From Oxalobacteraceae bacterium AB_14 (GTDB lineage: Bacteria; Pseudomonadota; Gammaproteobacteria; Burkholderiales; Burkholderiaceae_D), in contig KB906725.1 in the NCBI GenBank assembly GCA_000381565.1, forward strand, positions 2,923,186 through 2,982,561: a DNA stretch of 59,376 nt, written 5' to 3'. Position numbers and translations under genes: made by a program. Below the pieces are notes generated by a model, which was given only the letters and a program-made list of their open reading frames with translations, was not told the origin of the DNA and searched no databases. Positions 45,501 to 57,220 of the stretch are shown in pieces. Within the stretch, counting starts at the first letter, position 1. Each line of letters starts with the position of its first letter.

Positions 45501-46796
45501 TCAGAAGCGGTGGCGCATGCCGACCTGGATGCCCTTGCTGGCCTCGCCCGGCTTGGAGGTAAATCCGCCCGAGGCGCTGGCGGCGCCGATCGCGTACTGG
45601 CCATCGCCCTGATTCCTGATATAGGCCGCCACCAGGTACAAATCGGTGCGCTTGGACAGGTTGTGGTCGTAGCCCAGGGCGAACTGGGTCGCTTCGCTGG
45701 CGGACGCGGTCCTGTCGTGCTGGCGCGCCACCGAAGCCATGATGCGCCCGGCGCCGGTCTGGTAGTGGAGGCCGATCTGGGTGCTGACGGCGTCGAGGTA
45801 GAAGGTGCGGCTGAGCGCGCGGTGCAGCTCGCCCGCCAGCACCGGACCGAGGGCCGGGCCGAAGGCGGCGAAGGTCGGGGCCAGGGCGGCATCGGCGTAC
45901 AGGATGATCACCGAGTTTTCGTTGCGCTGCCGGTGGTAGCCGGCGAACAGTTTCCAGTTGCCGGTCTTGTAGGAACCGCCCAGCGTGGTGGTGATCAGGC
46001 CGGGATTGCCGAGTTGATCGGTGCCATGGTTGTAGCCGACGCCGACATCCACCCCCTGCGCCCGATAGAACAGGTTGGCGCCCCAGGAGCGCTTGTCCAT
46101 GCCGATGTAGCCCGAGTTCTCGGTGCCGTACATCAGCGCGGCGCTGACGCCGTTCGGCGCTTGCAGCCGGTATTGTATCGATTTGTCGGAACGGATCGCC
46201 ACGCCCGCAGTCAACAAGCCGCCGCTGCCGCCGACGATGCCGCCCCAGCCGCCGGCCGTGCCGCTTTCAAACACGTCGGCGTTGGCCAGCACTTCATAGT
46301 CGGGTGTGTACATCCGTCCGAGCAGGACGGCGCCGACCGGCGTCACCAGGCCCACCATCGAGGTGCGGTCGAAGATCGCGCCGTTGAGGTTGACGTTGAC
46401 CGCGGGCTGCAGCGCGCCTTGCACGCCAGCCAGCAATTTGGCCGCGGTGGCCGCGCCGCCGGCGGCGGCCGGTACGGGGAAGGCCAGGCCCTTGGTCAGG
46501 GCGTAGCCCTGGTTGCTGGACAAATTGCCCGCCTGATTGCTGCCATTGTCGAGCTGGACCCGCATCTCGAGGTTGAAGACGGCCTTGTAGCCGCCTCCCA
46601 TGTCTTCCGTGCCCTTGAAGCCCAACCGGGAACCGTCGGCGATGCCGCTGACCAGTTTGGTCCGGGCGTCGTTGCCGCCGTTGTTGACGTACATTAAGCC
46701 GGCATCGGCTATCCCGTAGATCGCCACGGATGACTGGGCCAGGACGGGGGCGGCGCAACACGCCGCGATCATGCCGGCGAGTAATTTTGTTTTCAT
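45501..46796 (-). CDS. General porin (Gram-negative OmpC-like)
   Basis: The product has 431 residues. A signal peptide (GMIAACCAAPVLAQ) is followed by SSVAIYGIADAGLMYVNNGG, the standard first strand of beta-proteobacterial trimeric porins. Alternating barrel strands fill the protein, and the C-terminus GMRHRF ends in Phe, as barrels require for BAM insertion. It should form a diffusion pore in the outer membrane. AAGGAGAC precedes the ATG. A CGAACGTTCG palindrome lies 30 bases upstream. It is convergent with the TetR gene. Confidence 0.9.
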   Translation of the reverse strand: MKTKLLAGMIAACCAAPVLAQSSVAIYGIADAGLMYVNNGGNDARTKLVSGIADGSRLGFKGTEDMGGGYKAVFNLEMRVQLDNGSNQAGNLSSNQGYALTKGLAFPVPAAAGGAATAAKLLAGVQGALQPAVNVNLNGAIFDRTSMVGLVTPVGAVLLGRMYTPDYEVLANADVFESGTAGGWGGIVGGSGGLLTAGVAIRSDKSIQYRLQAPNGVSAALMYGTENSGYIGMDKRSWGANLFYRAQGVDVGVGYNHGTDQLGNPGLITTTLGGSYKTGNWKLFAGYHRQRNENSVIILYADAALAPTFAAFGPALGPVLAGELHRALSRTFYLDAVSTQIGLHYQTGAGRIMASVARQHDRTASASEATQFALGYDHNLSKRTDLYLVAAYIRNQGDGQYAIGAASASGGFTSKPGEASKGIQVGMRHRF

Positions 46797-46825
46797 ATGT
46801 CTCCTTTTGTTTTTTGTTTTTAAAC

Positions 46826-46835
46826 CGAACGTTCG
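46826..46835. promoter_or_regulatory. Palindrome upstream of the porin
   Basis: CGAACGTTCG is a perfect 10-base palindrome of the kind bound by TetR-family repressors, 30 bases before the porin ATG. The TetR gene at 44899 is a candidate, but no copy of this palindrome lies in that gene's own promoter gap. Confidence 0.35.
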
Positions 46836-46841
46836 TACTAT

Positions 46842-46964
46842 TTAGAACGCTTCCTCAATATGCCTGTGCTGTCGGCACTTGTACAGAACGCCGCGCGTGG
46901 CGAGGACTTTGGAGTTGCAAAAGAGACACAAGAGCGGTTTGCGATCATGGCCGCGGTCGGCCAT
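46842..46964 (-). CDS. Possible 40-residue CxxC peptide
   Basis: The frame from ATG at 46964 to TAA at 46842 encodes 40 residues beginning MADRGHDRKPLLCLFC and containing YKCRQHRH. The cysteine/histidine spacing CLFC-x13-CRQH resembles a small zinc-binding knuckle. GGAA lies eight bases upstream, and third-codon positions are mostly G or C, as in real genes here. It sits on the porin strand, 45 bases upstream of it. Nothing else is seen in the 46797-47065 gap. It is unproven but better than chance. Confidence 0.4.
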   Translation of the reverse strand: MADRGHDRKPLLCLFCNSKVLATRGVLYKCRQHRHIEEAF

Positions 46965-47065
46965 ATGCGATTTCCGTATATGCAAGAATAAAAAACGTCT
47001 AAGGCTGGGCCGTGCATTGCCCGATGACGTAGACTGGCGGTATTTCCAGTTTCGTGGACGAACAC

Positions 47066-48712
47066 ATGCTGCATTGGTTGAAGAACTATCGGCGCGAACT
47101 GCTGGCCGGCGACATCTCCGCCGGCCTGGTGGTGGCGATGATGATGATCCCGCAGGGCACCGCCTATGCACTGGTGGCGGGCCTGCCGCCGGTGGTCGGG
47201 CTCTACGCCAGCATCCTGCCGCCGATTATCTACGCGCTGTTCGGCAGCAGCATGACGCAGTCGGTGGGGCCGATGGCCATCATCGCGCTGATGACGGCCA
47301 CCGTCATCGGTCCGCTGGCGCCGGCCGGCTCCTCGCTGGCCGTGGTGCTGGCGGCGCAGCTGGCGTTGATCTCCGGCGCGGCGCTGCTGCTGTGCGGCCT
47401 GCTGCGCATGGGCTTCCTGGCCAACTTCTTTTCCCGTCCCGTGATGAGCGGCTTTACCGTCGGCTCGGCGCTGGTGATCGCCTACGACCAGCTGCATACG
47501 CTGCTCGGCGCCGAACTGCCGCGCGTGCACATGCCGAGCGCCGTGATGGGCGTGGGGGCGCTGCTGGTGCTGGTGCTGTCCAGGCAGTACCTGGCCGGCC
47601 TGCTGAAGCGCTGCGGCATGCGCCCGGCGGTGGCCGAGATCGCCGCCAAGCTGGCGCCGATGGCGGTGGTGTTGGCCGGCATCGTGCTGATGGCCACCAC
47701 CGGCCTGGCCGACATGGGCGTGCGCACCACCGGCGCCATCCCCGGCGGCCTGCCGCACTTGAACCTGGCCAGCTCCAGCGCGCACTGGAAGCCGCTGCTG
47801 CAACCGGGCATGCTGATCGGCTTCATGATTTTCCTGATGTCGATGTCGGCGGCGCAGTCGCTGGCGCTCAAGCGCAGCGAGAAGCTGGTCAGCAACCATG
47901 AGCTGATCGGCCTGGGCGCGGCCAACGTCGCCAGCGCGCTGACCGGCGGCTTCCCCGTCACCGGCAGCCTGTCGCGCTCCGCCGTCAACTTCGCCGCCGG
48001 CGCCAACACGCCGCTGGCCAGCCTGATCACCGCCGCGCTGCTGGCCTGCGCGCTGCTGGCGCCCACCGGCTGGCTGGCGCTGCTGCCGCTGCCGGTGCTG
48101 GCCGCGACCATCATCGTCGCCGTGCTCGGCCTGCTGGAACTGGACATCGTGCGCACCGCCTGGCAGTACGACCGCGGCGACGTGCTGGCCTGGGGCGCGA
48201 CCTGCCTGGGCGTGCTGGTGCTGGGCGTGGAGGCGGGCGTGGTGATCGGCGTGGCGCTGTCGATGGGTACCCTGATCTGGCGCGCCAGCCGGCCGCACAT
48301 CGCGGTGCTGGGCCGCATCGCCGGCACCGAACATTTCCGCAATATCGAACGCTATCCGGCTGAAACCCAGCCGGAACTGCTCATGCTGCGCATCGACGCC
48401 AATCTGTTCTTCGGCAATATGGAAGCGGTGGTCGAACGCATCGAGTGCGAGCTGTCCACCCACGCCAGCGCGCGCCACCTGGTGCTGGTGATGACGGCGG
48501 TCAGCTCGATCGACACCACCGCGCTGTACGCGCTGTCGGAGTTGAACCAGGGGCTGAAACGGCGCGCCATCGGCTTGCACCTGGCCGAAGTGAAGGGGCC
48601 GGTGCTGGACCGCCTGCGCAACAGCGCGCTGCTGCGCGAGCTGAACGGACAGCTGTTCCTGAGCGCGGCCATCGCCTGCGACCATTTGCATACAGTCAAC
48701 GATGTTGCTTGA
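47066..48712 (+). CDS. SulP-family anion permease with STAS domain
   Basis: The product has 548 residues from ATG at 47066; an in-frame GTG at 47054 would add four. About 11-12 membrane segments include the SulP signatures GLVVAMMMIPQGTAYALVAGLPPVVGLY (in part) and NVASALTGGFPVTGSLSRSAVN. A C-terminal STAS domain (about 430-540: LLMLRIDANLFFGNMEAVVERIE, MTAVSSIDTTALYAL) follows. It imports sulfate, bicarbonate or dicarboxylates. No sulfur-assimilation gene is adjacent, so the ion is uncertain. Confidence 0.9.
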   Translation: MLHWLKNYRRELLAGDISAGLVVAMMMIPQGTAYALVAGLPPVVGLYASILPPIIYALFGSSMTQSVGPMAIIALMTATVIGPLAPAGSSLAVVLAAQLALISGAALLLCGLLRMGFLANFFSRPVMSGFTVGSALVIAYDQLHTLLGAELPRVHMPSAVMGVGALLVLVLSRQYLAGLLKRCGMRPAVAEIAAKLAPMAVVLAGIVLMATTGLADMGVRTTGAIPGGLPHLNLASSSAHWKPLLQPGMLIGFMIFLMSMSAAQSLALKRSEKLVSNHELIGLGAANVASALTGGFPVTGSLSRSAVNFAAGANTPLASLITAALLACALLAPTGWLALLPLPVLAATIIVAVLGLLELDIVRTAWQYDRGDVLAWGATCLGVLVLGVEAGVVIGVALSMGTLIWRASRPHIAVLGRIAGTEHFRNIERYPAETQPELLMLRIDANLFFGNMEAVVERIECELSTHASARHLVLVMTAVSSIDTTALYALSELNQGLKRRAIGLHLAEVKGPVLDRLRNSALLRELNGQLFLSAAIACDHLHTVNDVA

Positions 48713-48851
48713 ATGTGTAAAAACTTGCTGTTCCTGTAATTAAATCCTTTTGGGCAATAATATGCGTGGACTTCCGGTCGGTTTGCTCCTATGATTTAAG
48801 GCGAAGATGTAAAGTTCCAAGCGCAGACTAACCCCAAAGAATGGTTTTCCG

Positions 48852-51431
<2,580 letters not shown>

Positions 51432-51487
51432 CCGGTATATCATAGTGGCAGTCAAATATGGCAGCGAACCAGGCGAGAGAGCACTAC

Positions 51488-53692
51488 ATGCATCGGGATT
51501 TGTCGGAACAACACACCAAGGGCGAAGTGCTGATCGTGGAGGACACGCCGGCCTCGCTCAAACTGCTGAGCGACCTGTTGACGGAGGCCGGCTACTACGT
51601 GCGCCAGGCGCCCAACGGCGAGCTGGCCCTGTGGACCGCGCAGTCACGTCCGCCGGAACTGATACTGCTCGACGTGCGCATGCCCGGCATCGACGGTTTC
51701 GAGGTGTGCCGCCGCCTGAAGGCGTCGCCGGAGCTGAGCCAGGTGCCGGTGATCTTCCTGTCGGCCCAGCATGACACCGACGACAAGGTGCGCGGCTTCG
51801 CGCTGGGCGCGGTCGACTTCATCGCCAAGCCGTTCCAGGCCGAGGAAATCCTGGCCCGCACCGACGCCCACGTGCGGCTGGGCCGCGCCCAGCAGGCGCT
51901 GGCGGCCGAACGCGCCTTGCTGGAGGAACGCGTGATCGAGCGCACCACCGAGCTGGCCGCGCTGGCCGCGTCGCTGGAAAAGGAAATCGAGCAGCGCCGC
52001 GCCAACGAAGAATTCATGCGCCTTTCCAGCCAGGTGTTCGAGGCGACCCAGGACGCCATCGTCGTCACCGACCGCGACGCGCGCATCGTCGCCACCAATC
52101 CCGCCTTCACCCAGATCTCCGGCTACAGCGCGGAGGAGGTGGTGGGGCAGGGCGTGGCGCTGCTGCATGCCGGCGAGCCGGACGCCAAGTCCTTCGAGCT
52201 GATGGCGCGGTCGATCGTCAAGACCGGCCACTGGTCGGGCGAGATCCTGGCGCGCCGCAAGAACGGCGACACCTATCCCGGCCTGCTGAGCGCCTCGGTG
52301 GTCAGGGACGAGCAGGGCCACGTGATCAACCACGTGGCGGTGTTCATGGACCTCACCGAACGCAAGGCAGAGCAGCACCTGATCGATTTCCTGTCCAACC
52401 ACGACGCCCTGACCGGCCTGCCGAACCGCCTGCTGGCGCGCCAGCGCTTCGAGCAGACGCTGGCCGCGGCCACGCGCGAGCACCGCTGCGTGGCCGTGAT
52501 GTGCCTGGACCTGGACCGCTTCAAGAGCATCAACGACTCCTACGGCCACGACGTCGGCGACAAGGCGCTGCAGGTGGTGTCGAAGTTCCTGACCGAGGCC
52601 GTGCGCGAAGGCGACATCGTGACCCGCCAGGGCGGCGACGAATTCCAGATCATCGTGCCGGACGACGCCGCGCTGGGCGCGACGATGGCGCTGGCGCAAA
52701 AGATCCTGGGCGGCCTGCGCAAGGAGCTGATGATCGACGGCCAGCAGATCACCGTCACCTCCAGCATCGGCATCGCCGTCAGCCTGACCGACGGCGACAG
52801 CTTCGATGAGCTGGTGCGCAACGGCGACACGGCGCTGTTCCGCGCCAAGGAGATCGGCCGCGACAACTACGCCTTTTTCACCGAGCGCATGGACGCGGAA
52901 ATCCGCGACAAGCTGGCGATCCAGGGCCAGCTGCGCGGCGCCATCGCGCGCGACGAATTCGAGGTGCACTACCAGCCGCAAATGTGCCTGAAGACCGGCG
53001 CCATGCTGGGCGCGGAAGCGCTGCTGCGCTGGGATAACGCGGTGCTGGGCAAGGTGCCGCCGAACCGCTTCATTCCGCTGGCCGAGGAATACGGGCTGGT
53101 GAACTCGATCGGCGAATGGGTGCTCGAGAGCGTGTGCGCGCAGATCAAGGTGTGGCACGACCAGGGGCTGGGCGACATCAAGGTGTCGGTCAACCTGGCG
53201 GCCGGCCAGTTCGCCAACGACGCCACGGTGCCGTATGTGGAAAGCACGCTGCGCAAGTTCGGCGTCGCGCCCGAGTACCTGGGCCTGGAAATCACCGAAG
53301 GCACGGTGATGGGCGATCCGGACAAGGCGGTGGCGGCGCTGCGCCGCCTGAAGGCCATCGGCGTCAGCGTCTCGCTGGACGACTTCGGCACCGGCTATTC
53401 CAGCTTGAGCTACCTGAAGCGCTTCCCGATCGACGTGCTGAAGATCGACAAATCCTTTGTCGACGACGTGACCACCAACGCCAACGACGCCGCCATCGCG
53501 CTGTCGGTGATCTCGCTGGCGCACAACCTGAACATGCGCGTGATCGCCGAGGGCGTGGAAACCCGCGAGCAGGTGCAGTTCCTGACCGAACGCGGTTGCG
53601 ACGAGATGCAGGGCTATTTCTTCAGCCGCCCCGTCAGCGCCGAGGCTTTCACCGCGCTGCTGCGCGAACACCGCAACTTGTTGGACATGTAA
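51488..53692 (+). CDS. REC-PAS-GGDEF-EAL c-di-GMP regulator
   Basis: The product has 734 residues from ATG at 51488 (GAGAG upstream); an ATG 30 bases earlier lacks a ribosome site. Order: receiver (about 10-125, VEDTPASLKL, Asp in LILLDVRMPG, Lys in IAKPFQ), coiled coil, PAS (about 175-300), GGDEF (about 305-465, active site QGGDEFQ intact), EAL (about 480-730). The EAL domain is intact by eye: EALLRW, EITEGTVMGD, DDFGTGYSSLSYLK and IDKSFVDD. It is thus a possible bifunctional cyclase/phosphodiesterase controlled by phosphorylation, likely from the upstream kinase 56 bases away. Confidence 0.9.
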   Translation: MHRDLSEQHTKGEVLIVEDTPASLKLLSDLLTEAGYYVRQAPNGELALWTAQSRPPELILLDVRMPGIDGFEVCRRLKASPELSQVPVIFLSAQHDTDDKVRGFALGAVDFIAKPFQAEEILARTDAHVRLGRAQQALAAERALLEERVIERTTELAALAASLEKEIEQRRANEEFMRLSSQVFEATQDAIVVTDRDARIVATNPAFTQISGYSAEEVVGQGVALLHAGEPDAKSFELMARSIVKTGHWSGEILARRKNGDTYPGLLSASVVRDEQGHVINHVAVFMDLTERKAEQHLIDFLSNHDALTGLPNRLLARQRFEQTLAAATREHRCVAVMCLDLDRFKSINDSYGHDVGDKALQVVSKFLTEAVREGDIVTRQGGDEFQIIVPDDAALGATMALAQKILGGLRKELMIDGQQITVTSSIGIAVSLTDGDSFDELVRNGDTALFRAKEIGRDNYAFFTERMDAEIRDKLAIQGQLRGAIARDEFEVHYQPQMCLKTGAMLGAEALLRWDNAVLGKVPPNRFIPLAEEYGLVNSIGEWVLESVCAQIKVWHDQGLGDIKVSVNLAAGQFANDATVPYVESTLRKFGVAPEYLGLEITEGTVMGDPDKAVAALRRLKAIGVSVSLDDFGTGYSSLSYLKRFPIDVLKIDKSFVDDVTTNANDAAIALSVISLAHNLNMRVIAEGVETREQVQFLTERGCDEMQGYFFSRPVSAEAFTALLREHRNLLDM

Positions 53693-53714
53693 TCAACCCT
53701 TCCCCTGGAGTGTT

Positions 53715-55499
53715 ATGGAAAAGAAGTTCAGCGCCGCCATCGCCGGCGCATGCATGCTGTTAGCCGCCACCGTCAGCATCGCCGCCCACGCCGATCCGGC
53801 GCCGCCCGCCAAGACCGGCGCCGCCGACGCGCAGTTCAAGGCCATCTACACCCAGGAGTGGCAGTGGCGCATCAGCCAGAAGCAGGAAGAGGATGAGGAC
53901 GACGACAACGGCGTGTCGCCGTCGTTGCCGCGTATCGACGCCGCCACCCAGAAAAAACGGCTGGTGTACTGGCAAGGCGTGATGAGCAAGCTGGATGGTA
54001 TTTCGCAGGACAGGCTGTCGGCGCCGGAGCGCATCAACTACCAGGTCTACAAGGCGCAGATCGCCGCGCTGATCGCCGGCCAGGTGTTCCGCGAATACGA
54101 GAAGCCGCTCAACGCCGATACGGCCTTCTGGTCCAATATGGCGTCCGGCGCGCGCAAGGCGCTGACCAATGAAAAGCAGTTCCAGGACTATCTGAAGCAG
54201 CTGGCCGAGACGCCGCGTTACTTCGGCGAGGAGATGGACAATATGCGCGCCGGCCTGGCGCGCGGCTTCACGCCGCCCAAGGTCACGCTGATCGGGCGCG
54301 ACTCGTCGATCACCTCCGTGACCGACGCCAAGACGCCGCAGGACACCGTGTTCTACCTGCCGTTCAAGACCATGCCGGCCACCATGCCGGCGGCGCAGCA
54401 GGAGGCGCTGCGTGCGCAAGGCGTGCAGGCGATCCAGGCCTACGTGCTGCCGTCGTATGCCAAGCTGCTCAAGTTCATGCGCGAGGAGTACGTGCCGAAG
54501 GCGCGCGAGGCGCTGGCGGCCGAGAGCCTGCCGGACGGCAAAGCCTACTACCAGTCGAAGATCGTCGAGTTCACCACCACCACGATGAGCGCGGACCAGA
54601 TCCACCAGATCGGCCTGGGCGAGATGGCCAAGATCCGCGCCGAGATGCACGACGTGATCAAACAGACCGGGTTCGAGGGCGACCTGCCGGCCTTCCTGCA
54701 GTTCCTGCGCACCGATCCGCGCTTCTACGCCAAGACGCCGGACGAGCTGCTGATGCGCTCCGCCTGGGTGGCCAAGAAGTTCGACGCCAAGGTCGGCCAG
54801 TACTTCGGCTACCTGCCGCGCCGCCGCTTCGCCGTGATCCCGGTGCCGGACGACCAGGCGCCGTTCTACACCTCGGGCCGCGGCGGTCCGGGCGTCTACC
54901 TGGTCAACACCTACAACCTGCCGGCGCGCGCGCTGTACTCGATGCCGGCGCTGACGCTGCACGAATCGGCGCCGGGCCACGCCTTCCAGATGCCGGTGGC
55001 GATGGAGCAGAAGGGCCGTCCGCCGTTCCGCAACGCCTACATCTCGGCGTATGGCGAGGGCTGGGCGCTGTACTCGGAGCGGCTGGGCGTGGAGATGGGC
55101 ATGTACGAGACGCCGTATGAGGTGTTCGGCATGTTGAGCTACCAGGCCTGGCGCGCAGCGCGGCTGGTGGTCGACACCGGGATCCACAGCAAGGGCTGGA
55201 CCCGCAAGCAGGCGCAGGACTACCTGCACGACAACACCGCGCTGTCCGACCACGAGATCGAGACGGAAGTGGACCGCTATATTTCGTGGCCGGGCCAGGC
55301 GCTGTCCTACTATCTGGGCGAGATGAGCATCATCAACGCGCGCAAGAAGGCCGAGGCGGCGCTGGGGGCCAAGTTCGACATCCGCGCCTTCCACGACACG
55401 GTGCTGCAACTCGGTTCCGTGCCGCTGCCGGTGCTGGAGGCGCGTATCGACCAGTTCATCGCCGAAGGCGGCAAGAGCCCGTATCCGAACCTGGACTAG
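53715..55499 (+). CDS. Exported DUF885 metallohydrolase-like protein
   Basis: The product has 594 residues with a signal peptide (AAIAGACMLLAATVSIAAHA), so it is periplasmic or secreted. It belongs to the DUF885 family of M3/M32-like zinc peptidase folds: LTLHESAPGHAFQ contains the HExxxGH metal motif and SAYGEGWALYSERLG supplies the third ligand. Members can act as peptidases or, in some cases, hydrolases of small amides. GGAG lies before the ATG. It begins 22 bases after the GGDEF-EAL gene and may share its transcript, though a functional link is not obvious. Confidence 0.82.
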   Translation: MEKKFSAAIAGACMLLAATVSIAAHADPAPPAKTGAADAQFKAIYTQEWQWRISQKQEEDEDDDNGVSPSLPRIDAATQKKRLVYWQGVMSKLDGISQDRLSAPERINYQVYKAQIAALIAGQVFREYEKPLNADTAFWSNMASGARKALTNEKQFQDYLKQLAETPRYFGEEMDNMRAGLARGFTPPKVTLIGRDSSITSVTDAKTPQDTVFYLPFKTMPATMPAAQQEALRAQGVQAIQAYVLPSYAKLLKFMREEYVPKAREALAAESLPDGKAYYQSKIVEFTTTTMSADQIHQIGLGEMAKIRAEMHDVIKQTGFEGDLPAFLQFLRTDPRFYAKTPDELLMRSAWVAKKFDAKVGQYFGYLPRRRFAVIPVPDDQAPFYTSGRGGPGVYLVNTYNLPARALYSMPALTLHESAPGHAFQMPVAMEQKGRPPFRNAYISAYGEGWALYSERLGVEMGMYETPYEVFGMLSYQAWRAARLVVDTGIHSKGWTRKQAQDYLHDNTALSDHEIETEVDRYISWPGQALSYYLGEMSIINARKKAEAALGAKFDIRAFHDTVLQLGSVPLPVLEARIDQFIAEGGKSPYPNLD

Positions 55500-55504
55500 G
55501 TTGA

Positions 55505-56278
55505 TCATTGTTGGCGGGGGACGCCGAGTTTGTGGCGACAAGCCGAGCCGCATTGGTGCCGCCCGATTTTTGCCAGAGCGCGGGCATGCCGCATTACTTC
55601 GGCCGCCTCTAGCGGCCCCCCATGCCCCATGTGAAACCGCTTACCGCCGGCCTCCACCATGCGCATCAGTTCGCGCGACACGATGGCGGGTTCGTCTTCA
55701 AACGGCGGGCGGATGGCGCGGCCTTTGAACATCATGCCGCCGATCAGGATGCCTGATGCGATCAGGTCGCCAACCATCATGTCCTCGGAGGCGAGTTCCA
55801 CCGCGATCGATCCTGGCGTATGGCCGCCGGTATGACGGACGATGCCCTCGACCCCGAAGTCGAGCAGATTGACGGTCTCGCCATCCTTCATCATCAGGTC
55901 GGGAACGAAGGCCTCATAGGGTTCATGCGGCACGGGAGTCTTCAGGAACAGCTTGCCCACCCAACCCGTGGTGCAATAAGTCATCGGCCTCTTGCTGCTA
56001 TAGTAGTCCGCATCGTCCCGATGCGCCAGGATCGGCGCGCCCGACAAGGCCCGGAGCTGCGCCGCGCTTCCTGCATGATCGGTATGGGCATGGGTCACGA
56101 CAATCAACTTGATGTCGGGGAACGACAGGCCGTGTCGGGCCAGCGCTTTGCCGATCTTGTGTTCCGAGCCCGGGATGCCGGCATCGATCAGGATGCAACC
56201 GGCATCCGTGCTGATGATATGGGCATTGACCATCCCGAAAGGCAGGATCGGAACGGTGATGATATCGGTCTTGAACAT
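55505..56278 (-). CDS. Metallo-beta-lactamase-fold hydrolase
   Basis: The product has 257 residues. It contains the MBL metal motifs THAHTDHAG, RHTGGHTPGS, the bridging Asp in MVGDLIAS and the final His in FHMGHGGP. It hydrolyses a thioester, lactone or similar bond; the exact substrate is unknown. GGAA lies before the ATG. It follows the alpha/beta hydrolase by 11 bases on the same strand, both divergent from a LysR gene. A lactonase or quorum-quenching role is possible but unproven. Confidence 0.85.
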   Translation of the reverse strand: MFKTDIITVPILPFGMVNAHIISTDAGCILIDAGIPGSEHKIGKALARHGLSFPDIKLIVVTHAHTDHAGSAAQLRALSGAPILAHRDDADYYSSKRPMTYCTTGWVGKLFLKTPVPHEPYEAFVPDLMMKDGETVNLLDFGVEGIVRHTGGHTPGSIAVELASEDMMVGDLIASGILIGGMMFKGRAIRPPFEDEPAIVSRELMRMVEAGGKRFHMGHGGPLEAAEVMRHARALAKIGRHQCGSACRHKLGVPRQQ

Positions 56279-56289
56279 GGCGATTTCCT

Positions 56290-57090
56290 TTAATGGGATG
56301 AGATTCGGCGGGGTTGTGCCAGCATGGCGAAATCGCGGATCAGCTCGCTCAGCTCGCCCGCTGCCTCGAGCGGAGATAGATGGCCGACGCCAGGCAGGAC
56401 GTGCAGTCTCGCCGATGCAATGCGGGGCATCAGTTCCTCGCGAAGCACCGTTGGCGGATCGACCCGGTCATCTTCGCCCGCGATGACAAGCGTGGGCACG
56501 CGGATCGCGGTGACGTGCGCGGCGATATCCTCCTGGCTGGCGTACCGCGGCCAAGCCGCCTTGGCCTGAGGCGAACCGCCCAGGCTGTCGGCGATAACCT
56601 GCTCGCGATCTTCGGCGCTTAGCGCCCTTGCCGTCAGCACGTGATCGAGAGTCATTTCGACCGCCTGGCGGCTAGAATAGGCGTGGGCCATGCGCTCCCG
56701 GGCCTCCACAGGCAGGGCCATTGGCGAAGGTGGCGAAGGGGCGACCAGCACCAGGCCGGCCAAGCCCGCTGGCTGACGCGAGGCCAGGAGTTGCGCCACC
56801 TTGCCGCCCATCGAGTGGCCCACCAGGACGTAGGACTTCAGTTCCAGCGCCTCGATAACGCCCAAGGCGTCGGCTGCGAGATCGTCCAAGCCGTAGCCGC
56901 TCATCGGCGCATCCGACTGCCCCCAGCCACGATGGTCGAGCGCGACGGTCCGATAGGACGAAGCCAGCGCCGCGGTCACATGACGCCAGGTCCGCGAGGA
57001 GCCGCCCCAATAATGCAGGAATACCAGGGACAACTCGCCCTGGCCCTGCTCTTCAACATGGATGCGGATGCCGTTCGAAGCGATATTCAT
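56290..57090 (-). CDS. Alpha/beta hydrolase
   Basis: The product has 266 residues from ATG at 57090, with AAGGAA upstream. The catalytic triad is visible: nucleophile Ser in GHSMGG, the acid in the AGEDDRVDPP region, and His in GVGHLSP. The HYWGG oxyanion motif follows the first strand. It is a soluble esterase, lactonase or epoxide-type hydrolase. It is the first gene of a two-gene operon with the MBL hydrolase, under the divergent LysR regulator. Base use is a little less GC-rich than its neighbours. Confidence 0.85.
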   Translation of the reverse strand: MNIASNGIRIHVEEQGQGELSLVFLHYWGGSSRTWRHVTAALASSYRTVALDHRGWGQSDAPMSGYGLDDLAADALGVIEALELKSYVLVGHSMGGKVAQLLASRQPAGLAGLVLVAPSPPSPMALPVEARERMAHAYSSRQAVEMTLDHVLTARALSAEDREQVIADSLGGSPQAKAAWPRYASQEDIAAHVTAIRVPTLVIAGEDDRVDPPTVLREELMPRIASARLHVLPGVGHLSPLEAAGELSELIRDFAMLAQPRRISSH

Positions 57091-57178
57091 GAGGATTTCC
57101 TTCTCTGTGTTGAGCCCCACCGACTGTGGGAGTGAGGAAAGTATAGATAGAATACTGAGAGACGATAATCGGCTGCGT

Positions 57179-57197
57179 GTTATCATCAATCGATAAC
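57179..57197. promoter_or_regulatory. Candidate LysR operator
   Basis: GTTATC (57179-57184) and GATAAC (57192-57197) are perfect arms around seven bases in the 130-base divergent gap. A further GATAATC half-site lies nearby at 57163-57169. Confidence 0.5.
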
Positions 57198-57220
57198 AAT
57201 ATGATTGAATCGGAGGCCGA

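Noticed and set aside
46838..48691. A 617-codon minus-strand frame opposite the SulP permease
   Set aside because: The composition is low-complexity His/Gln/Arg, with no domain; the permease is unambiguous.
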